A stretch of DNA of 53,411 bases from an uncultured Eubacterium sp. (GTDB lineage Bacteria; Bacillota; Clostridia; Lachnospirales; Lachnospiraceae), in contig CAMUML010000027.1 in NCBI GenBank assembly GCA_947089855.1, forward strand, positions 1 to 53,411, read 5' to 3'. The notes beneath the pieces are model-generated. The model searched no databases and was not told where the DNA came from. It saw nothing but the letters and a program-made list of their open reading frames with translations. The position numbers and the translations under genes are program-made. Below are positions 16,376-26,158 of this stretch, one piece after another. Numbering within the stretch: position 1 is the stretch's first letter; each line of letters opens with the position of its first letter.

Positions 16376-19300
16376 TTATTTTGCAGTTTCTTCCAATTCC
16401 ACTTTGACAGTAGTGCCTGCCCATACAGAAGCATCATCTGCCAAGCAGCATTTAACCGTTATGGATTTTGCAGTTTCGTCGGAGCCTATGGTAAGAAGCC
16501 CAGCGGCATCTATTGTGGTTCCGGTAGATTTTGCACGTTCTATGCTCCATGCAACTGGCTTGCCTGTGCCGGTTCCGCGTGCTTCGGCCGTAAACTGCTG
16601 TGTCGCACCAGGCTTAATGGAAGCATCGGTAGGGGTGACGCTGATTGGGGCATCGTTGTGGATAGTGGTTTCGGTGGAACGGTTTCCTTGATAGTCTTCT
16701 AATACGACAAGGATGTCGTCTGCACCTGCGACATTCGGCATCTCGCTTTCATAGCGGGTAATGGTTTTTTCTTCGGAAGTAACTCCGTTTGTAACCGTCT
16801 TATAAATAAGCTTATACCAGTCTTTGGACAGTGGGGCGGTCAGCGTGCCGTTTTTCACTGCGCCGGAATATGGCAGGCAGAAGCTATCATCCATGCGGCC
16901 GTCATATGTAGTTACAGTGCCGTTGGAAGCTTTTATTTTCATTGTGTACCTTGCGCCGTCTGCCTGTGCACCGGTAGGTACGGTGACTACGGCGTGCCTG
17001 GTGCCGGAAGCCTTCCAGGATTGGGTATCGGTGCAGTATGTTTTCTTTACCGTTACATCGGCTTTTCCGCCTGTCCAGGAAACCATCAGCTTGCCGTCTT
17101 CTGCTGTTACGGAAACGTCTTTGGCTGCTTTGCTGTAGTCATAGGATACTTTTGCAGCGCTGCTTTCTGTGCCGTCTTTGGAAACGGCTTTCAGGCGGAT
17201 CTGCACTTTGCCGCTGGTATCATAGCCGTCTTTGATATAGAAAACTTCGTCGTAGGTACCGCCCATATAGCGTTCTTTACCGTTTACAACTGTGTAGACA
17301 TTGTACTGTTTGACCTCGCTGTAAGGGGCCATATTCCAGGAAATAACCATTTCACCGGTATCATATGCCTTTTCAATTTTTAGGCCGGTTGGGGCAGACG
17401 GTTTTTGGGCTTTCGCACTTTTGTAAGCCATCTGGCCGATATTTACCTGGTAATTGTTGGCTTTGGAAGCAACTGCAAGGCCGAATGCTGCGATTTTCTT
17501 TCCTTTGTATTTGGATAGGTCAACGGTTGCGGTTGTCCAGCCGTTTGTTGCTTTTTCCGAATTTTTGATATTTAGTTTTACAACTTTATCTGGGTTGTCT
17601 GCAAAGACCACGCCAAGCTGGAGCTTTGCTTTGTCTTTGGAAACTTTTTGGAACGTAATATCCATAGCGGAGCTGGCTTTTACCGTTAAGTCTGTCTTAT
17701 ACAGGTGCAGGAAATCGCCTGCGCTGGCATCGCCGTATAGGACGAGCGATGATCCGCCATTGTACGCGCCTTTTTGCTGGAAGTCAAAACTTCCGGTTTT
17801 GCCGAGGACATCTTCTTTGCCATTGTCGTAGTTTTTGGTATATTTTTTGCCATAATCAAAATCTGCATGGAGTTTTCCATTTTTGGATTCGATCCACCAC
17901 TGCCAGGTTGGGAGGATGTCTTGGATATTGATATTTGACCACTCATTGGAGTTGGAAACGGTTCCATTTTGGCAGTATTCCAGCCCATGCCCTGTGTTAA
18001 AATTTGTAACAAAGGTGTCCCCGTTGATCACAGACCGTTCTGCAATATAAGCGGCCACGCCGTCAAACGTCTGTTTTTCCTGCGTACCAATGCCGATTTC
18101 CGGTGCATCTTTATAGGTACCGCGGTCTGCCGTTACGCTTGCTTTGGAAGGGTCGCCGGCCGGGCCTGACCACCAGCGGCGTTCGCGTTCAAATGCCATC
18201 CACTGGAATTCATCTTTTTCACGGCGCATAGCAAGGTTGTCGTTTCCACCGTCAAAATCTTCGTCTAGGCCGCTGTGTACGAAATCAGTCCCCAAGGAAG
18301 CAATCGCATTCAAAGGCTGCCCGTTAGCGTCCAGGTTATCGCGCAGGTCATATTTTTGTTCCCAGCGGTCGCCGCCTGCTTCGATACCGGTAAATACGGT
18401 GGTAAGCGGGTCAAGCCCAAGCGATTTTGCATGTGCGGCAGAATTTTTCATTTTATCTGCATCCCACCAGTAATTTAGGAAAATGGAATCACTGTATTGG
18501 GTATCATTTTCTTTTACAAATGGTGAGTTAACAATGTTAAATTCGTTTTCATAAGTAATGGCGCCTGTTTCATTATGGATGGAATCATACCACTGTACGT
18601 AAACGCCGTCTTCGCGCAGCTGTTTCATAAACAGTTTATAAAGCGGGATGTCAGCAGCCGGGATCTTTTCTTCCTGGTTGATAAACCATCCGTCAAAACC
18701 GTAATATTTGCACATTTCTGCGAGTTTGGACGCATATGGGAATTTCCCGTCCGCATCCCTTGTCAGTAGTGCAGAATGCTTTAAGCCGGTACGCGGCAGG
18801 AAAATACAGCCAATGGAAAGGACCCCATTTTTATGCGCCGCATTTGTATAAGCGGCATTTGGCGCATTGACCAGGCCGAATTCAAATTTGCGGTATTTCC
18901 AGGAATCTTCAACGCCGCGTTCGTTAAGGTACAATTCCTCTGGTACCTCTTGCGTCGGAAGCCCATGCCAAGAACCATAATAATCGGCATACTGCCAGAA
19001 ATTAAACAAATACTGGCTGAATTCATTGGTATAAGGATATGCGTCAAAAAAGGCGTTGCCGTAGTCGCCGGTCAATGTAAAATATTCTGTTTCGCTGTTC
19101 AGATTTGGATTCGCCTGTGTTGCTGCAAGCGGCGCATTCCGTTTCTGCAGCGGTACCCTGGCACGCATCAGATCCCCATAAGGATCCGTTTCCGGCGTCC
19201 AGTCCAGCAGGTCTTCCGCACGGTATCCGTGTGCATAAGCCTGGTTTTCCCCCTTTGCACTTTTGCCGAGGTACGGCAGCGTATCACTGGCATGTACTGG

Positions 19301-19378
19301 TACGGCGCTGCCGGCAACAGTAACGGCAGCGGCAAGAGCGGCAGCCCTTGACAGGGCTTTGCGTGTTGTTTTTTTCAT
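16376..19378 (-). CDS. Secreted endo-beta-N-acetylglucosaminidase, GH85
   Basis: 1000 residues. A signal peptide (about 1-30, ending VHA) precedes a GH85 catalytic domain (about 45-440). The active-site segment is GFDGWFINQEE, giving N234 and the acid/base E236 in the N-x-E motif of GH85. FNFWQYADYYGSWHG and NYWWDADKMK are also GH85-like. A beta-sandwich (about 490-650), Fn3-like modules (about 655-750) and a C-terminal Big_2-type domain (about 905-1000) follow. GH85 cuts the chitobiose core of N-glycans, releasing Man(n)GlcNAc from glycoproteins. AGGAGG precedes the ATG on the minus strand. No sortase motif is visible. The LacI gene is upstream on the same strand and the ABC importer, GH130 and GH38 genes are divergent; together they form an N-glycan locus. 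Confidence 0.9.
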   Translation of the reverse strand: MKKTTRKALSRAAALAAAVTVAGSAVPVHASDTLPYLGKSAKGENQAYAHGYRAEDLLDWTPETDPYGDLMRARVPLQKRNAPLAATQANPNLNSETEYFTLTGDYGNAFFDAYPYTNEFSQYLFNFWQYADYYGSWHGLPTQEVPEELYLNERGVEDSWKYRKFEFGLVNAPNAAYTNAAHKNGVLSIGCIFLPRTGLKHSALLTRDADGKFPYASKLAEMCKYYGFDGWFINQEEKIPAADIPLYKLFMKQLREDGVYVQWYDSIHNETGAITYENEFNIVNSPFVKENDTQYSDSIFLNYWWDADKMKNSAAHAKSLGLDPLTTVFTGIEAGGDRWEQKYDLRDNLDANGQPLNAIASLGTDFVHSGLDEDFDGGNDNLAMRREKDEFQWMAFERERRWWSGPAGDPSKASVTADRGTYKDAPEIGIGTQEKQTFDGVAAYIAERSVINGDTFVTNFNTGHGLEYCQNGTVSNSNEWSNINIQDILPTWQWWIESKNGKLHADFDYGKKYTKNYDNGKEDVLGKTGSFDFQQKGAYNGGSSLVLYGDASAGDFLHLYKTDLTVKASSAMDITFQKVSKDKAKLQLGVVFADNPDKVVKLNIKNSEKATNGWTTATVDLSKYKGKKIAAFGLAVASKANNYQVNIGQMAYKSAKAQKPSAPTGLKIEKAYDTGEMVISWNMAPYSEVKQYNVYTVVNGKERYMGGTYDEVFYIKDGYDTSGKVQIRLKAVSKDGTESSAAKVSYDYSKAAKDVSVTAEDGKLMVSWTGGKADVTVKKTYCTDTQSWKASGTRHAVVTVPTGAQADGARYTMKIKASNGTVTTYDGRMDDSFCLPYSGAVKNGTLTAPLSKDWYKLIYKTVTNGVTSEEKTITRYESEMPNVAGADDILVVLEDYQGNRSTETTIHNDAPISVTPTDASIKPGATQQFTAEARGTGTGKPVAWSIERAKSTGTTIDAAGLLTIGSDETAKSITVKCCLADDASVWAGTTVKVELEETAK

Positions 19379-19560
19379 ATTGCAAAATACCTCCTGTATC
19401 TATACCTTCTAAAGTTTCTGTTTATTTTTCAGAAAATTTAAAAAATTTGCGGTTACGTCCTCATCAAATGCGCATTTTGTCTGAGCTAAGGTTACAGTAA
19501 CATACTTTACATATTTTGGCAACATTATTTTACTTTTTATTTATTTTGTTGTTAATATCA
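19379..19560. other. GH85 upstream region
   Basis: A+T-rich. On the minus strand a weak promoter may be TTGCCA (19522-19517), a 17-base spacer and TACTGT (19499-19494), partly inside a GTTACAGTAAC palindrome. No gene is seen. Confidence 0.3.
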
Positions 19561-19845
19561 GAGTTACTATTTACGGGCAGGAATGCGCATAAACTGCGCA
19601 TTCCGTGGGAACATGATTCAGGAGTGAGGGGCGATTTTGCGAAGCAAACTTCCAATATCGCCCCGAATGGTTACTGTGAGCGGCCCCCAGGCCGTGAATA
19701 GTAACATATCAGGTAACAGTCCAGATCGGCCTGCGCATTTACTGCGCTGGCCGTATGAAACTGTAGTGGCTGCAGGTATCCGGCCTCCACTCCGTTTCGG
19801 CCGTTGCTGAACAAACGCCGCTGGCGTTTAGCAACCCATCCCGAA
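19561..19845. repeat. Highly structured intergenic element with several hairpins
   Basis: Consecutive perfect stems: GAATGCGCA/TGCGCATTC (19581-19603); GGGGCGAT/ATCGCCCC (19628-19664) enclosing TTTGC/GCAAA; GTTACT/AGTAAC (19670-19705) enclosing CGGCC/GGCCG; GTTGCT..AAACGCC/GGCGTTTAGCAAC (19803-19835). The short word TGCGCATT recurs. It is much more G+C-rich than its flanks. It looks like a composite of REP-like repeats or a structured RNA; I cannot name it. No protein-coding frame is convincing. Confidence 0.6.
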
Positions 19846-19891
19846 GCGGTTTGCAATGGCTGGATACGTAACAGTTCAATGGGTTCGCCGT

Positions 19892-20905
19892 TCACCTCAG
19901 CACCGAATCCCGGTAAACTACCTCCGGGTTAATATAAGTCACCTCATAAGGCGCATCCGCATGTTCCATCCGGTAAATAATCTGCATCGACAGCCGCTTC
20001 CCCAAAAGCCCAGTATGTACATTTGCCGTTGTGATCAGCTTATCTACATTTGGATACTCACGGCTCCCATCATACCCGGTAACCAAAATCCCATCCGGGA
20101 TCCGGTCCGTATGCTCCACAAAATAAAACCGCAGGAAATGCGCAATATAATCGCTGGCGCAGATAAACGCCTGCGGCAGTGTTTCCAAGGAATCAAGGAA
20201 AGCGCACAGCTCCTGGTGGTAGGAGAAAATACCAATGCTGTGCGTCAGGCACACCTGCTGGTCTATGGCCAGTTTATGGTCTTCCATGCAGTGGCAAAAC
20301 CCTTCATACCGGTCTAAGTTTGTACGGGCATAATGAATATCGCCAATAAATCCAAGGTGCGTCAGGCCACGGGAAAGGACGGACGCAGTGATCTGATAGA
20401 TGGTGGAATGGCCTTCCAGGAGTATCAGGTCGCCATGCAGTTCCTGCGTGCGGATCTGGGGCACGGTATCAAGGTAGACTTTTGGCAGTTCCAGTTCGTC
20501 GGTTAGGCGGACCAGGGTTTCATCATAAACATTTAGCACAATGACGCCCTGTACGTCTCCGCTGCTTAAAATGGCTGGCATGGAAAAACCTTCCGTGTAG
20601 GCAGACGGCATATAGGTGTACATCATGTTTACATTATGGCAGGATAGCTCCTGCGCCATCCGGTGGATGATGTTCGTCCAGAAGGTGGAGGAGTCCGGCC
20701 TTGAAATGATTAGGGAAACGGTTTTTTCTTCTTCATAAGGGGTATAAGGGAGGCTGGTTTTTGTATAGCCGAGTTCCTTTGCCTTATTGATTACGCTTTC
20801 CCGCAGTGCAGAAGACACACCGCTTTGGTTTTTAAATACTTTCCAGACTGTGACCCGCGAAATCCCAAGGGAATCCGCGATGTCTTGCATTGTTACTTTA
20901 CTCAT
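19892..20905 (-). CDS. LacI-family transcriptional regulator
   Basis: 337 residues. The N-terminal HTH (about 1-55) reads VTMQDIADSLGISRVTVWKVFKNQSGVSSALRE, the LacI/PurR pattern, followed by the hinge helix region (INKAKELGY) and a periplasmic-binding-protein-like sensor domain (about 65-337). AAGGGG precedes the ATG at the right distance. It is transcribed away from the ABC importer genes, and GH85 lies downstream on the same strand across the structured region. It most likely represses both arms of the N-glycan locus and responds to an imported oligosaccharide or mannose product. The effector is not deducible from sequence. Confidence 0.88.
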   Translation of the reverse strand: MSKVTMQDIADSLGISRVTVWKVFKNQSGVSSALRESVINKAKELGYTKTSLPYTPYEEEKTVSLIISRPDSSTFWTNIIHRMAQELSCHNVNMMYTYMPSAYTEGFSMPAILSSGDVQGVIVLNVYDETLVRLTDELELPKVYLDTVPQIRTQELHGDLILLEGHSTIYQITASVLSRGLTHLGFIGDIHYARTNLDRYEGFCHCMEDHKLAIDQQVCLTHSIGIFSYHQELCAFLDSLETLPQAFICASDYIAHFLRFYFVEHTDRIPDGILVTGYDGSREYPNVDKLITTANVHTGLLGKRLSMQIIYRMEHADAPYEVTYINPEVVYRDSVLR

Positions 20906-21233
20906 TGGTTCCCCTTTTCTGATTGGTATAGTTTTCCTATCTTTCCTTCATTTGCAATATATACTAGTATATCATGCGGCAGCGTGAAAAGCAAAGGAAA
21001 TTTTTTAACAAAAGTTAACATTTTAAAAACAAAGGACAAAATGCGGCAAAACTTGACCTTTGGTCAAATTGAAATAAATGGGATAATACAGTGGCTCAAA
21101 TTTGTCGTTTTTAACAATAGATAAAAGATATTTAAATTCGATACAAAACACTATTGACAAAACTTGGCGAAAATGTTAATCTTTACTCACGACAAATGTT
21201 AACAACTTTTAGTTAACAAGAAAGGAGGAAAAC
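20906..21233 (+). promoter_or_regulatory. Divergent control region of the glycan locus, importer promoter
   Basis: A candidate promoter for the importer operon is TTGACA (21154-21159), a 17-base spacer and TAATCT (21177-21182). Possible operators are the inverted pair ATTTGTCGT (21100-21108) and ACGACAAAT (21189-21197), and the inverted pair TGTTAAC / GTTAACA just before the first permease gene. GTTAAC occurs three times in the region. The arrangement fits LacI-type control, but which element is bound is unknown. Confidence 0.45.
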
Positions 21234-22187
21234 ATGGGAAATGAGAAAAAGAAGTACAAAAAGCGTGCTTGGTCAAGGAATGATACGGAACTTGCGCTGT
21301 TAGCACTGCCAGGGAGCATTTGGTACCTGCTGTTTTGTTTTATGCCGATGTTTGGGCTGATTATAGCGTTTAAGAACTATAAGGCGATTCCGGGCAAAGG
21401 GTTTATCTACAATGTGCTGCACAGTGACTGGGCTGGGTTTAAGAACTTTGAGTTCCTGATCAAGTCCAATGACCTGTTTGTCATTTTGCGGAATACGATT
21501 TTGTATAATGTCGTATTTATTGTGCTGGGCCTGGTATTGTCGGTTGGGTTTGCCATTATGATCAGCCTTTTGCACAGCAAGCGCAAATCCAAAGTGTACC
21601 AGACATTGATGTTCTTCCCGTATTTTATGTCCTGGGTTGTAGTAGCCTATTTCGTGGATGCATTTTTAAACGTAGACAGCGGTATGCTCAATAATATGCT
21701 GCGGGGTTCTGGGCGTGAAGCAGTACAGTGGTACATGAAGCCGGAAGTATGGCCGTTTATCCTTGTTTTTATGCAGATTTGGAAAAACACAGGCTATAAT
21801 ATGGTCATATATTTATCCAGCATTACCGGGATTGACAGTACGCTGTACGAAGCGGCGGTTATGGATGGGGCGAATAAGCGCCAGCAGATTTGGCATATTA
21901 CACTGCCATGCTTAAAAAATGTCATAATCATGATGTTTATCCTGAATGTCGGCAAGATCTTCAATTCCGATTTTGGATTGTTCTACCAAGTTTCGCAGGG
22001 TGCGTCAGGGTCTATCTTTAATACGACAGCGACCATAGATACCTATGTATTTAACGCCCTGAAGTCGTCTACGCCAATTGGCATGACATCTGCTGCCACA
22101 TTCTTCCAGTCGGTGTCCTGCTGTATTACGATACTGCTGGCAAATGCGATAGTCAAGAAAATTGACGAAGACAGTGCGATTATATAG
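21234..22187 (+). CDS. Sugar ABC transporter permease, LplB/YtcO type
   Basis: 317 residues with about six transmembrane segments (for example YLLFCFMPMFGLIIAF). The cytoplasmic EAA loop reads EAAVMDGANKRQQIWHITLP, where the ATPase docks. It is the first gene of the importer operon, preceded by AAAGGAGG and divergent from the LacI gene. The next permease starts 10 bases after its stop. Members of this group (with a DUF3502 lipoprotein) import oligosaccharides and normally share a common MsmK/MalK-type ATPase encoded elsewhere; none is in this window. In context the cargo is probably Man(n)GlcNAc released by the GH85 enzyme. Confidence 0.88.
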   Translation: MGNEKKKYKKRAWSRNDTELALLALPGSIWYLLFCFMPMFGLIIAFKNYKAIPGKGFIYNVLHSDWAGFKNFEFLIKSNDLFVILRNTILYNVVFIVLGLVLSVGFAIMISLLHSKRKSKVYQTLMFFPYFMSWVVVAYFVDAFLNVDSGMLNNMLRGSGREAVQWYMKPEVWPFILVFMQIWKNTGYNMVIYLSSITGIDSTLYEAAVMDGANKRQQIWHITLPCLKNVIIMMFILNVGKIFNSDFGLFYQVSQGASGSIFNTTATIDTYVFNALKSSTPIGMTSAATFFQSVSCCITILLANAIVKKIDEDSAII

Positions 22188-22196
22188 GAGGTTGCT

Positions 22197-23123
22197 ATGG
22201 CTAAAACAAGAGAAAACGAGGATGCGGTATCGAGGCTGAACAGGATAAAGCCGCAGACCAATCTGGCGTTCAATATTATTTTCTGTGTGCTTGCGGCAAT
22301 CTGTATTATACCGGTATTTTTTGTATTTATGATTTCCATTACCTCTGAGAAATCCATACAGATGAACGGCTACCAGTTCATACCGGAAAGCTTTTCGCTG
22401 GAGGCATACAAGTTCCTGTTTGATGAAGGGGCCATGATCTTGCGTGCCCTTGGGGTTTCCATCTTTGTAGCAGTTGTCGGCACCGTGCTGGGGCTTGCTT
22501 TGACAAGTACAATGGGCTATGTGCTTTCCAGAAGCAATTTTAAACTGAATGGTCTGCTGACGATGATTGTATTTATCCCAATGATCTTCAGCGGTGGTAT
22601 GATTGCTTCGTATGTTGTGAATACACAGATGCTGCAATTGAAGGACTCAGTATGGGCGTTGATCCTGCCGTTGTGTTTATCATCGTTTAATGTCACGGTG
22701 TGCCGGACGTTTTTTAAGACGAATATTCCGGATTCCGTCATTGAATCGGCGCAAATAGACGGTGCAAGCCAGCTTACGATCTTTTCTAAGATCGCGCTGC
22801 CGTTGTCAAAGCCGATGCTGGCAACGATCGCGCTGTTTTTGACATTCGGCTACTGGAATGACTGGTTCCAGGCATCTTTGTATATTACCGATACATCGCT
22901 GTATTCATTGCAGGCGCTGTTAAATTACATACAAAGGAACATTGAGGTTATGGCAAATAACCCGTCGATGGGCTTAACGATGCAGCAGTATGCGAATGCA
23001 ATGCCAAAGGAAGGCGCAAGGATGGCTATGGCGGTTATCATTATCATACCGATTGCATGTACTTATCCGTTTTTCCAGAGGTACTTCATTTCCGGGCTTA
23101 CCGTTGGGGCTGTAAAAGGTTAA
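22197..23123 (+). CDS. Sugar ABC transporter permease, LplC/YtcP (CUT1) type
   Basis: 308 residues and six predicted membrane spans. The N-terminal FNIIFCVLAAICIIPVFFVFMISIT and the EAA motif ESAQIDGASQLTIFSKIALP, with the end RYFISGLTVGAVKG, are typical of CUT1 permeases. It is the partner of the preceding permease (10-base gap, AGGAGG before the ATG) and is followed 50 bases later by the binding protein. These form the membrane channel of the oligosaccharide importer. Confidence 0.9.
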   Translation: MAKTRENEDAVSRLNRIKPQTNLAFNIIFCVLAAICIIPVFFVFMISITSEKSIQMNGYQFIPESFSLEAYKFLFDEGAMILRALGVSIFVAVVGTVLGLALTSTMGYVLSRSNFKLNGLLTMIVFIPMIFSGGMIASYVVNTQMLQLKDSVWALILPLCLSSFNVTVCRTFFKTNIPDSVIESAQIDGASQLTIFSKIALPLSKPMLATIALFLTFGYWNDWFQASLYITDTSLYSLQALLNYIQRNIEVMANNPSMGLTMQQYANAMPKEGARMAMAVIIIIPIACTYPFFQRYFISGLTVGAVKG

Positions 23124-23172
23124 TCGAAAAGGTGTACGTAGATCATATATATATTAAGGAAGGGAGAAAAGT

Positions 23173-24696
23173 ATGAAGAGGAAAAAATTGATGGCAATGT
23201 TACTTACCTGTGTATTGGGTGCAGGCGCATTGGCTGGCTGCGGAAGTGATGCGGGAGAGGGTACAAATTCAGGCTCCGATAATCAATCCGATGCAAACGG
23301 CGGGGATGATGCCAATGCAGGCGGCGGGGACGATGCCAATGCAGGCGGCGGAGATGATTCCGGGGAAACCGTTACCCTCAAATGGATTACCGTAGGCAAT
23401 GGCAAACCGGACAACTATGATGCATGGCTGGAACAGATTAATCCATATCTGGAAGAAAAGATCGGCGTAAATGTAGATATGGAAATCGTCCCTTGGGCTG
23501 ACTGGGACAACCGCAGGAGTATTATTGCGAACTCTGGCGAAGAATTTGACATCCTGTTTACTGACCAGGGCCGTTACAACGCAGAAGTATCGACCGGGAT
23601 TTTTATGGATATTTCAGAGCTTTTAAAATCAGAAGCGCCGGATTTATATGCAATGATCCCGGAAAATTACTGGACAGCGGCATCTGTTGGCGGCAAAATC
23701 TATGCAGTCCCGTCTTATAAAGACAGCTCGATTACAAACTATTTTATCTGGGATACGGACATTGCGAAAAAATATGATATTGACTATGAAAATATAAACA
23801 CCCTCAAAGACCTGGTACCTGCATTGACAAAGGTTAAGGAAGGGGAAGGCGGTTCTCCATTTTATATGTCAAAGAACGGCGCGGAATGGCTGCTTTCTTA
23901 TTTTGACCAGCTGGGCACAGGGCTTCCGGCAATTGGCGTCAAATATGACGATGAGTCAAAGAAAGTAGTAAATCCGCTGGATGATAAAGATATTCAGGAA
24001 TCGTTGGACGCTGTCCATGAGATGTACAAAGCGAACATTATCAATGGCGACGCGCCAACCGCGGATGATTCCAATGGATACCGGAATTTCTTCGTTGCAC
24101 AGGGCTGGAGCGGCGCAGCAAAATCAAACTGGGGGCCGCGTAACGGCATTGAAAACTGCGAAGCGATTAAGTATGGGGAAACCGTTGTTTCGAATACTTC
24201 CGTACGTGGTTCCTTAAATGGCATTTATGTAAACTGCAAGTACCCGGAAAAAGCATTGAAACTGTTGCAGTTAGTCAATACGGATACCAAAGTGCGTGAT
24301 TTGTTCTATTATGGTGTAGAAGGTGAAAACTTTGAATATACCAGCGAGAAGAAAGTAAAGAAATTGAACGAAGACTGGAAAATGGCCGGCTATACACAAG
24401 GGACCTTTTTCAACGTATCTTTGCTGGATGGGGAAGCAGATGAGTGGGAAGAAGTAAAAGAGCTGAATGCAAATGCGATCCCTTCCGTTATGCTTGGTTT
24501 CGATATGGATATGAGTGAAGTAGAGACAGAGCTTGCAAACTGCCGTTCCGTATATGAGAAGTACAAAATGGAACTGTGGACAGGCGCGCGGGATCCGAAA
24601 GAATTGATTGAAACGATCAAGTCTGAACTGGATGCAGCCGGTTGGGAAACGATCCGTGCGGCAGCGCAGGAACAGGTTGACGCCTGGAACAACTAA
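23173..24696 (+). CDS. Extracellular oligosaccharide-binding lipoprotein (LplA-like, DUF3502)
   Basis: 507 residues. It has a lipoprotein signal peptide with lipobox LAGC (Cys23 lipidated), then an acidic Asp/Gly/Ala linker (about 30-65) built of near-repeats of GGDDANAG. The solute-binding fold (about 68-507) includes WADWDNRRSIIANSGEEFDI, and the end (ELIETIKSELDAAGWE) resembles the DUF3502 domain of LplA proteins. It captures the sugar outside the membrane for the two upstream permeases. AAGGAAGGGAG precedes the ATG. A stem-loop terminator after the gene probably raises its level relative to downstream genes. The ligand is inferred from the locus (N-glycan fragment), not from binding residues. 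Confidence 0.9.
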   Translation: MKRKKLMAMLLTCVLGAGALAGCGSDAGEGTNSGSDNQSDANGGDDANAGGGDDANAGGGDDSGETVTLKWITVGNGKPDNYDAWLEQINPYLEEKIGVNVDMEIVPWADWDNRRSIIANSGEEFDILFTDQGRYNAEVSTGIFMDISELLKSEAPDLYAMIPENYWTAASVGGKIYAVPSYKDSSITNYFIWDTDIAKKYDIDYENINTLKDLVPALTKVKEGEGGSPFYMSKNGAEWLLSYFDQLGTGLPAIGVKYDDESKKVVNPLDDKDIQESLDAVHEMYKANIINGDAPTADDSNGYRNFFVAQGWSGAAKSNWGPRNGIENCEAIKYGETVVSNTSVRGSLNGIYVNCKYPEKALKLLQLVNTDTKVRDLFYYGVEGENFEYTSEKKVKKLNEDWKMAGYTQGTFFNVSLLDGEADEWEEVKELNANAIPSVMLGFDMDMSEVETELANCRSVYEKYKMELWTGARDPKELIETIKSELDAAGWETIRAAAQEQVDAWNN

Positions 24697-24732
24697 GAAA
24701 AAGGCAGCAAAAAATAAATAGCAATACAATCC

Positions 24733-24765
24733 GATAGGGAATCTCAATGCGGATTCCCTATCTTT
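24733..24765 (+). terminator. Terminator or attenuator after the binding protein
   Basis: The stem GATAGGGAATC (24733-24743) pairs with GATTCCCTATC (24752-24762) around an 8-base loop, followed only by TTTG. The short T run suggests partial read-through into the GH130 gene. Confidence 0.65.
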
Positions 24766-24820
24766 GCCTAAAAAAATAAAAGAAGCGAAGATAGAAATTA
24801 AGTAAGGAAAGTAGGAAAAT

Positions 24821-25810
24821 ATGAGCAAAATTATAGGACAGCCGCTTGCGGGCATTCCGTGGGAAGAAAAACCGGAAGGATATACCATGCCCCTGTGGCG
24901 TTACAGCCGCAACCCGATTATTGGCAGGAATGGGAATAAAGTATCCAACAGTGTATTTAACAGTGCGGTAGTCCCATTTGAAGATGGGTATGCAGGCGTG
25001 TTCCGCTGTGACAGCAAGGCCATCAGTATGGATATATATGTAGGGAAGAGCAAAGACGGGCTGCATTGGGAGATTGAAGACGAGCCGGTCCAGATGGAAG
25101 GGGCGGACGGCGAGATTTTAAAATGGGAATACCGGTATGACCCGCGTGTCTGCTATTTGGATGGCCGGTATTATATTACCTGGTGCAATGGCTATCATGG
25201 GCCTACTATTGGCGTGGCCTACACATATGATTTCCGCAAATTTGTGCAGCTGGAAAATGCTTTCCTGCCATGCAACCGTAATGGGGTGCTGTTTCCAAGG
25301 AAAATAAACGGTATGTATATGATGTTGAGCAGGCCGAGCGATAATGGGCATACGCCGTTTGGCGATATTTTTATCAGCCAGAGCCGGGATATGGAGTTTT
25401 GGGGGCGCCACCGCCATTTGATGAGCCCAGTCCAGGGGAACGAATCCGCCTGGCAGATTACAAAGATTGGGCCGGGCCCTACGCCAATTGAAACGGATGA
25501 AGGCTGGCTGTTAATTTACCACGGCGTTATTACGACATGCAATGGTTTTGTATACCGGATGGGGGCGGCCCTGCTGGATTTGGAGCAGCCTTGGAAAATG
25601 CTGCTGCGTTCCAAAGATTATATCCTGGCGCCGCAGGAATTTTATGAATGCGTGGGGGATGTCCCGAATGTAGTATTCCCATGTGCGGCTTTGTCTGATG
25701 CAGATACGGGCAGGATTGCCATTTATTATGGATGTGCGGATACGGTAACCGGGCTGGTATTTACCACGGTAGATGATATATTATCTTATTTGAAAGAGCA
25801 TCCTATGTAA
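24821..25810 (+). CDS. GH130 glycoside phosphorylase, probable beta-1,4-mannosyl-N-acetylglucosamine phosphorylase
   Basis: 329 residues, no signal peptide, so cytoplasmic. A five-bladed beta-propeller of GH130 is indicated by [25 protein letters not shown], the segment [18 protein letters not shown] with the likely catalytic Asp107, [21 protein letters not shown] and [12 protein letters not shown]130 enzymes use phosphate to split beta-1,4-mannosides to mannose-1-phosphate. The family-2 type acts on Man-beta-1,4-GlcNAc, the N-glycan core. That fits its place between a GH85-linked importer and a GH38 alpha-mannosidase. Mannose-(1,4)-glucose or mannooligosaccharide activity cannot be excluded. 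The start follows a weak AAGGAAAG site at 24821. Confidence 0.85.
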   Translation: MSKIIGQPLAGIPWEEKPEGYTMPLWRYSRNPIIGRNGNKVSNSVFNSAVVPFEDGYAGVFRCDSKAISMDIYVGKSKDGLHWEIEDEPVQMEGADGEILKWEYRYDPRVCYLDGRYYITWCNGYHGPTIGVAYTYDFRKFVQLENAFLPCNRNGVLFPRKINGMYMMLSRPSDNGHTPFGDIFISQSRDMEFWGRHRHLMSPVQGNESAWQITKIGPGPTPIETDEGWLLIYHGVITTCNGFVYRMGAALLDLEQPWKMLLRSKDYILAPQEFYECVGDVPNVVFPCAALSDADTGRIAIYYGCADTVTGLVFTTVDDILSYLKEHPM

Positions 25811-26158
25811 TTTTGGAATTTCATAACGGATACTTTTGCCGGATACGGATAGGCAGCATGGATTTTTGGATAGAGGTAGGAAAACGGCGGTATATTATTC
25901 TATAGGTTATGGTATAATCAAGGCATAGCCGCCGTTGGGAAGGTTTGCAGTACAAATGGGAATACTTGTGGAGAAAGCCAGGATAGCGCCTGTAAAATTT
26001 TGCCATTTTGTGCAAGAAATGAATGGGGAGGCCTGGCCTGGATAACTTGGATCCGATGCAAAACTGCGGCAGAAAATCAAACAGGCCCAGGCAGGGGCGC
26101 CGAAGCAATGTGTTCCGCCCTGGGCCAAATTATTTTATAGATTCAGGAGGCAGCAAAC
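25811..26158 (+). promoter_or_regulatory. Promoter and ~235-base leader of the GH38 gene
   Basis: An extended -10 box, TGGTATAAT (25910-25918), is enclosed by the inverted pair AACGGCGG (25883-25890) and CCGCCGTT (25929-25936). Transcription from here gives a leader of about 235 bases before the GH38 start. A stem, GGCCCAGG (26084-26091) with CCTGGGCC (26119-26126), followed by AAATTATTTT, could act as an attenuator. No short gene is evident. Confidence 0.45.
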
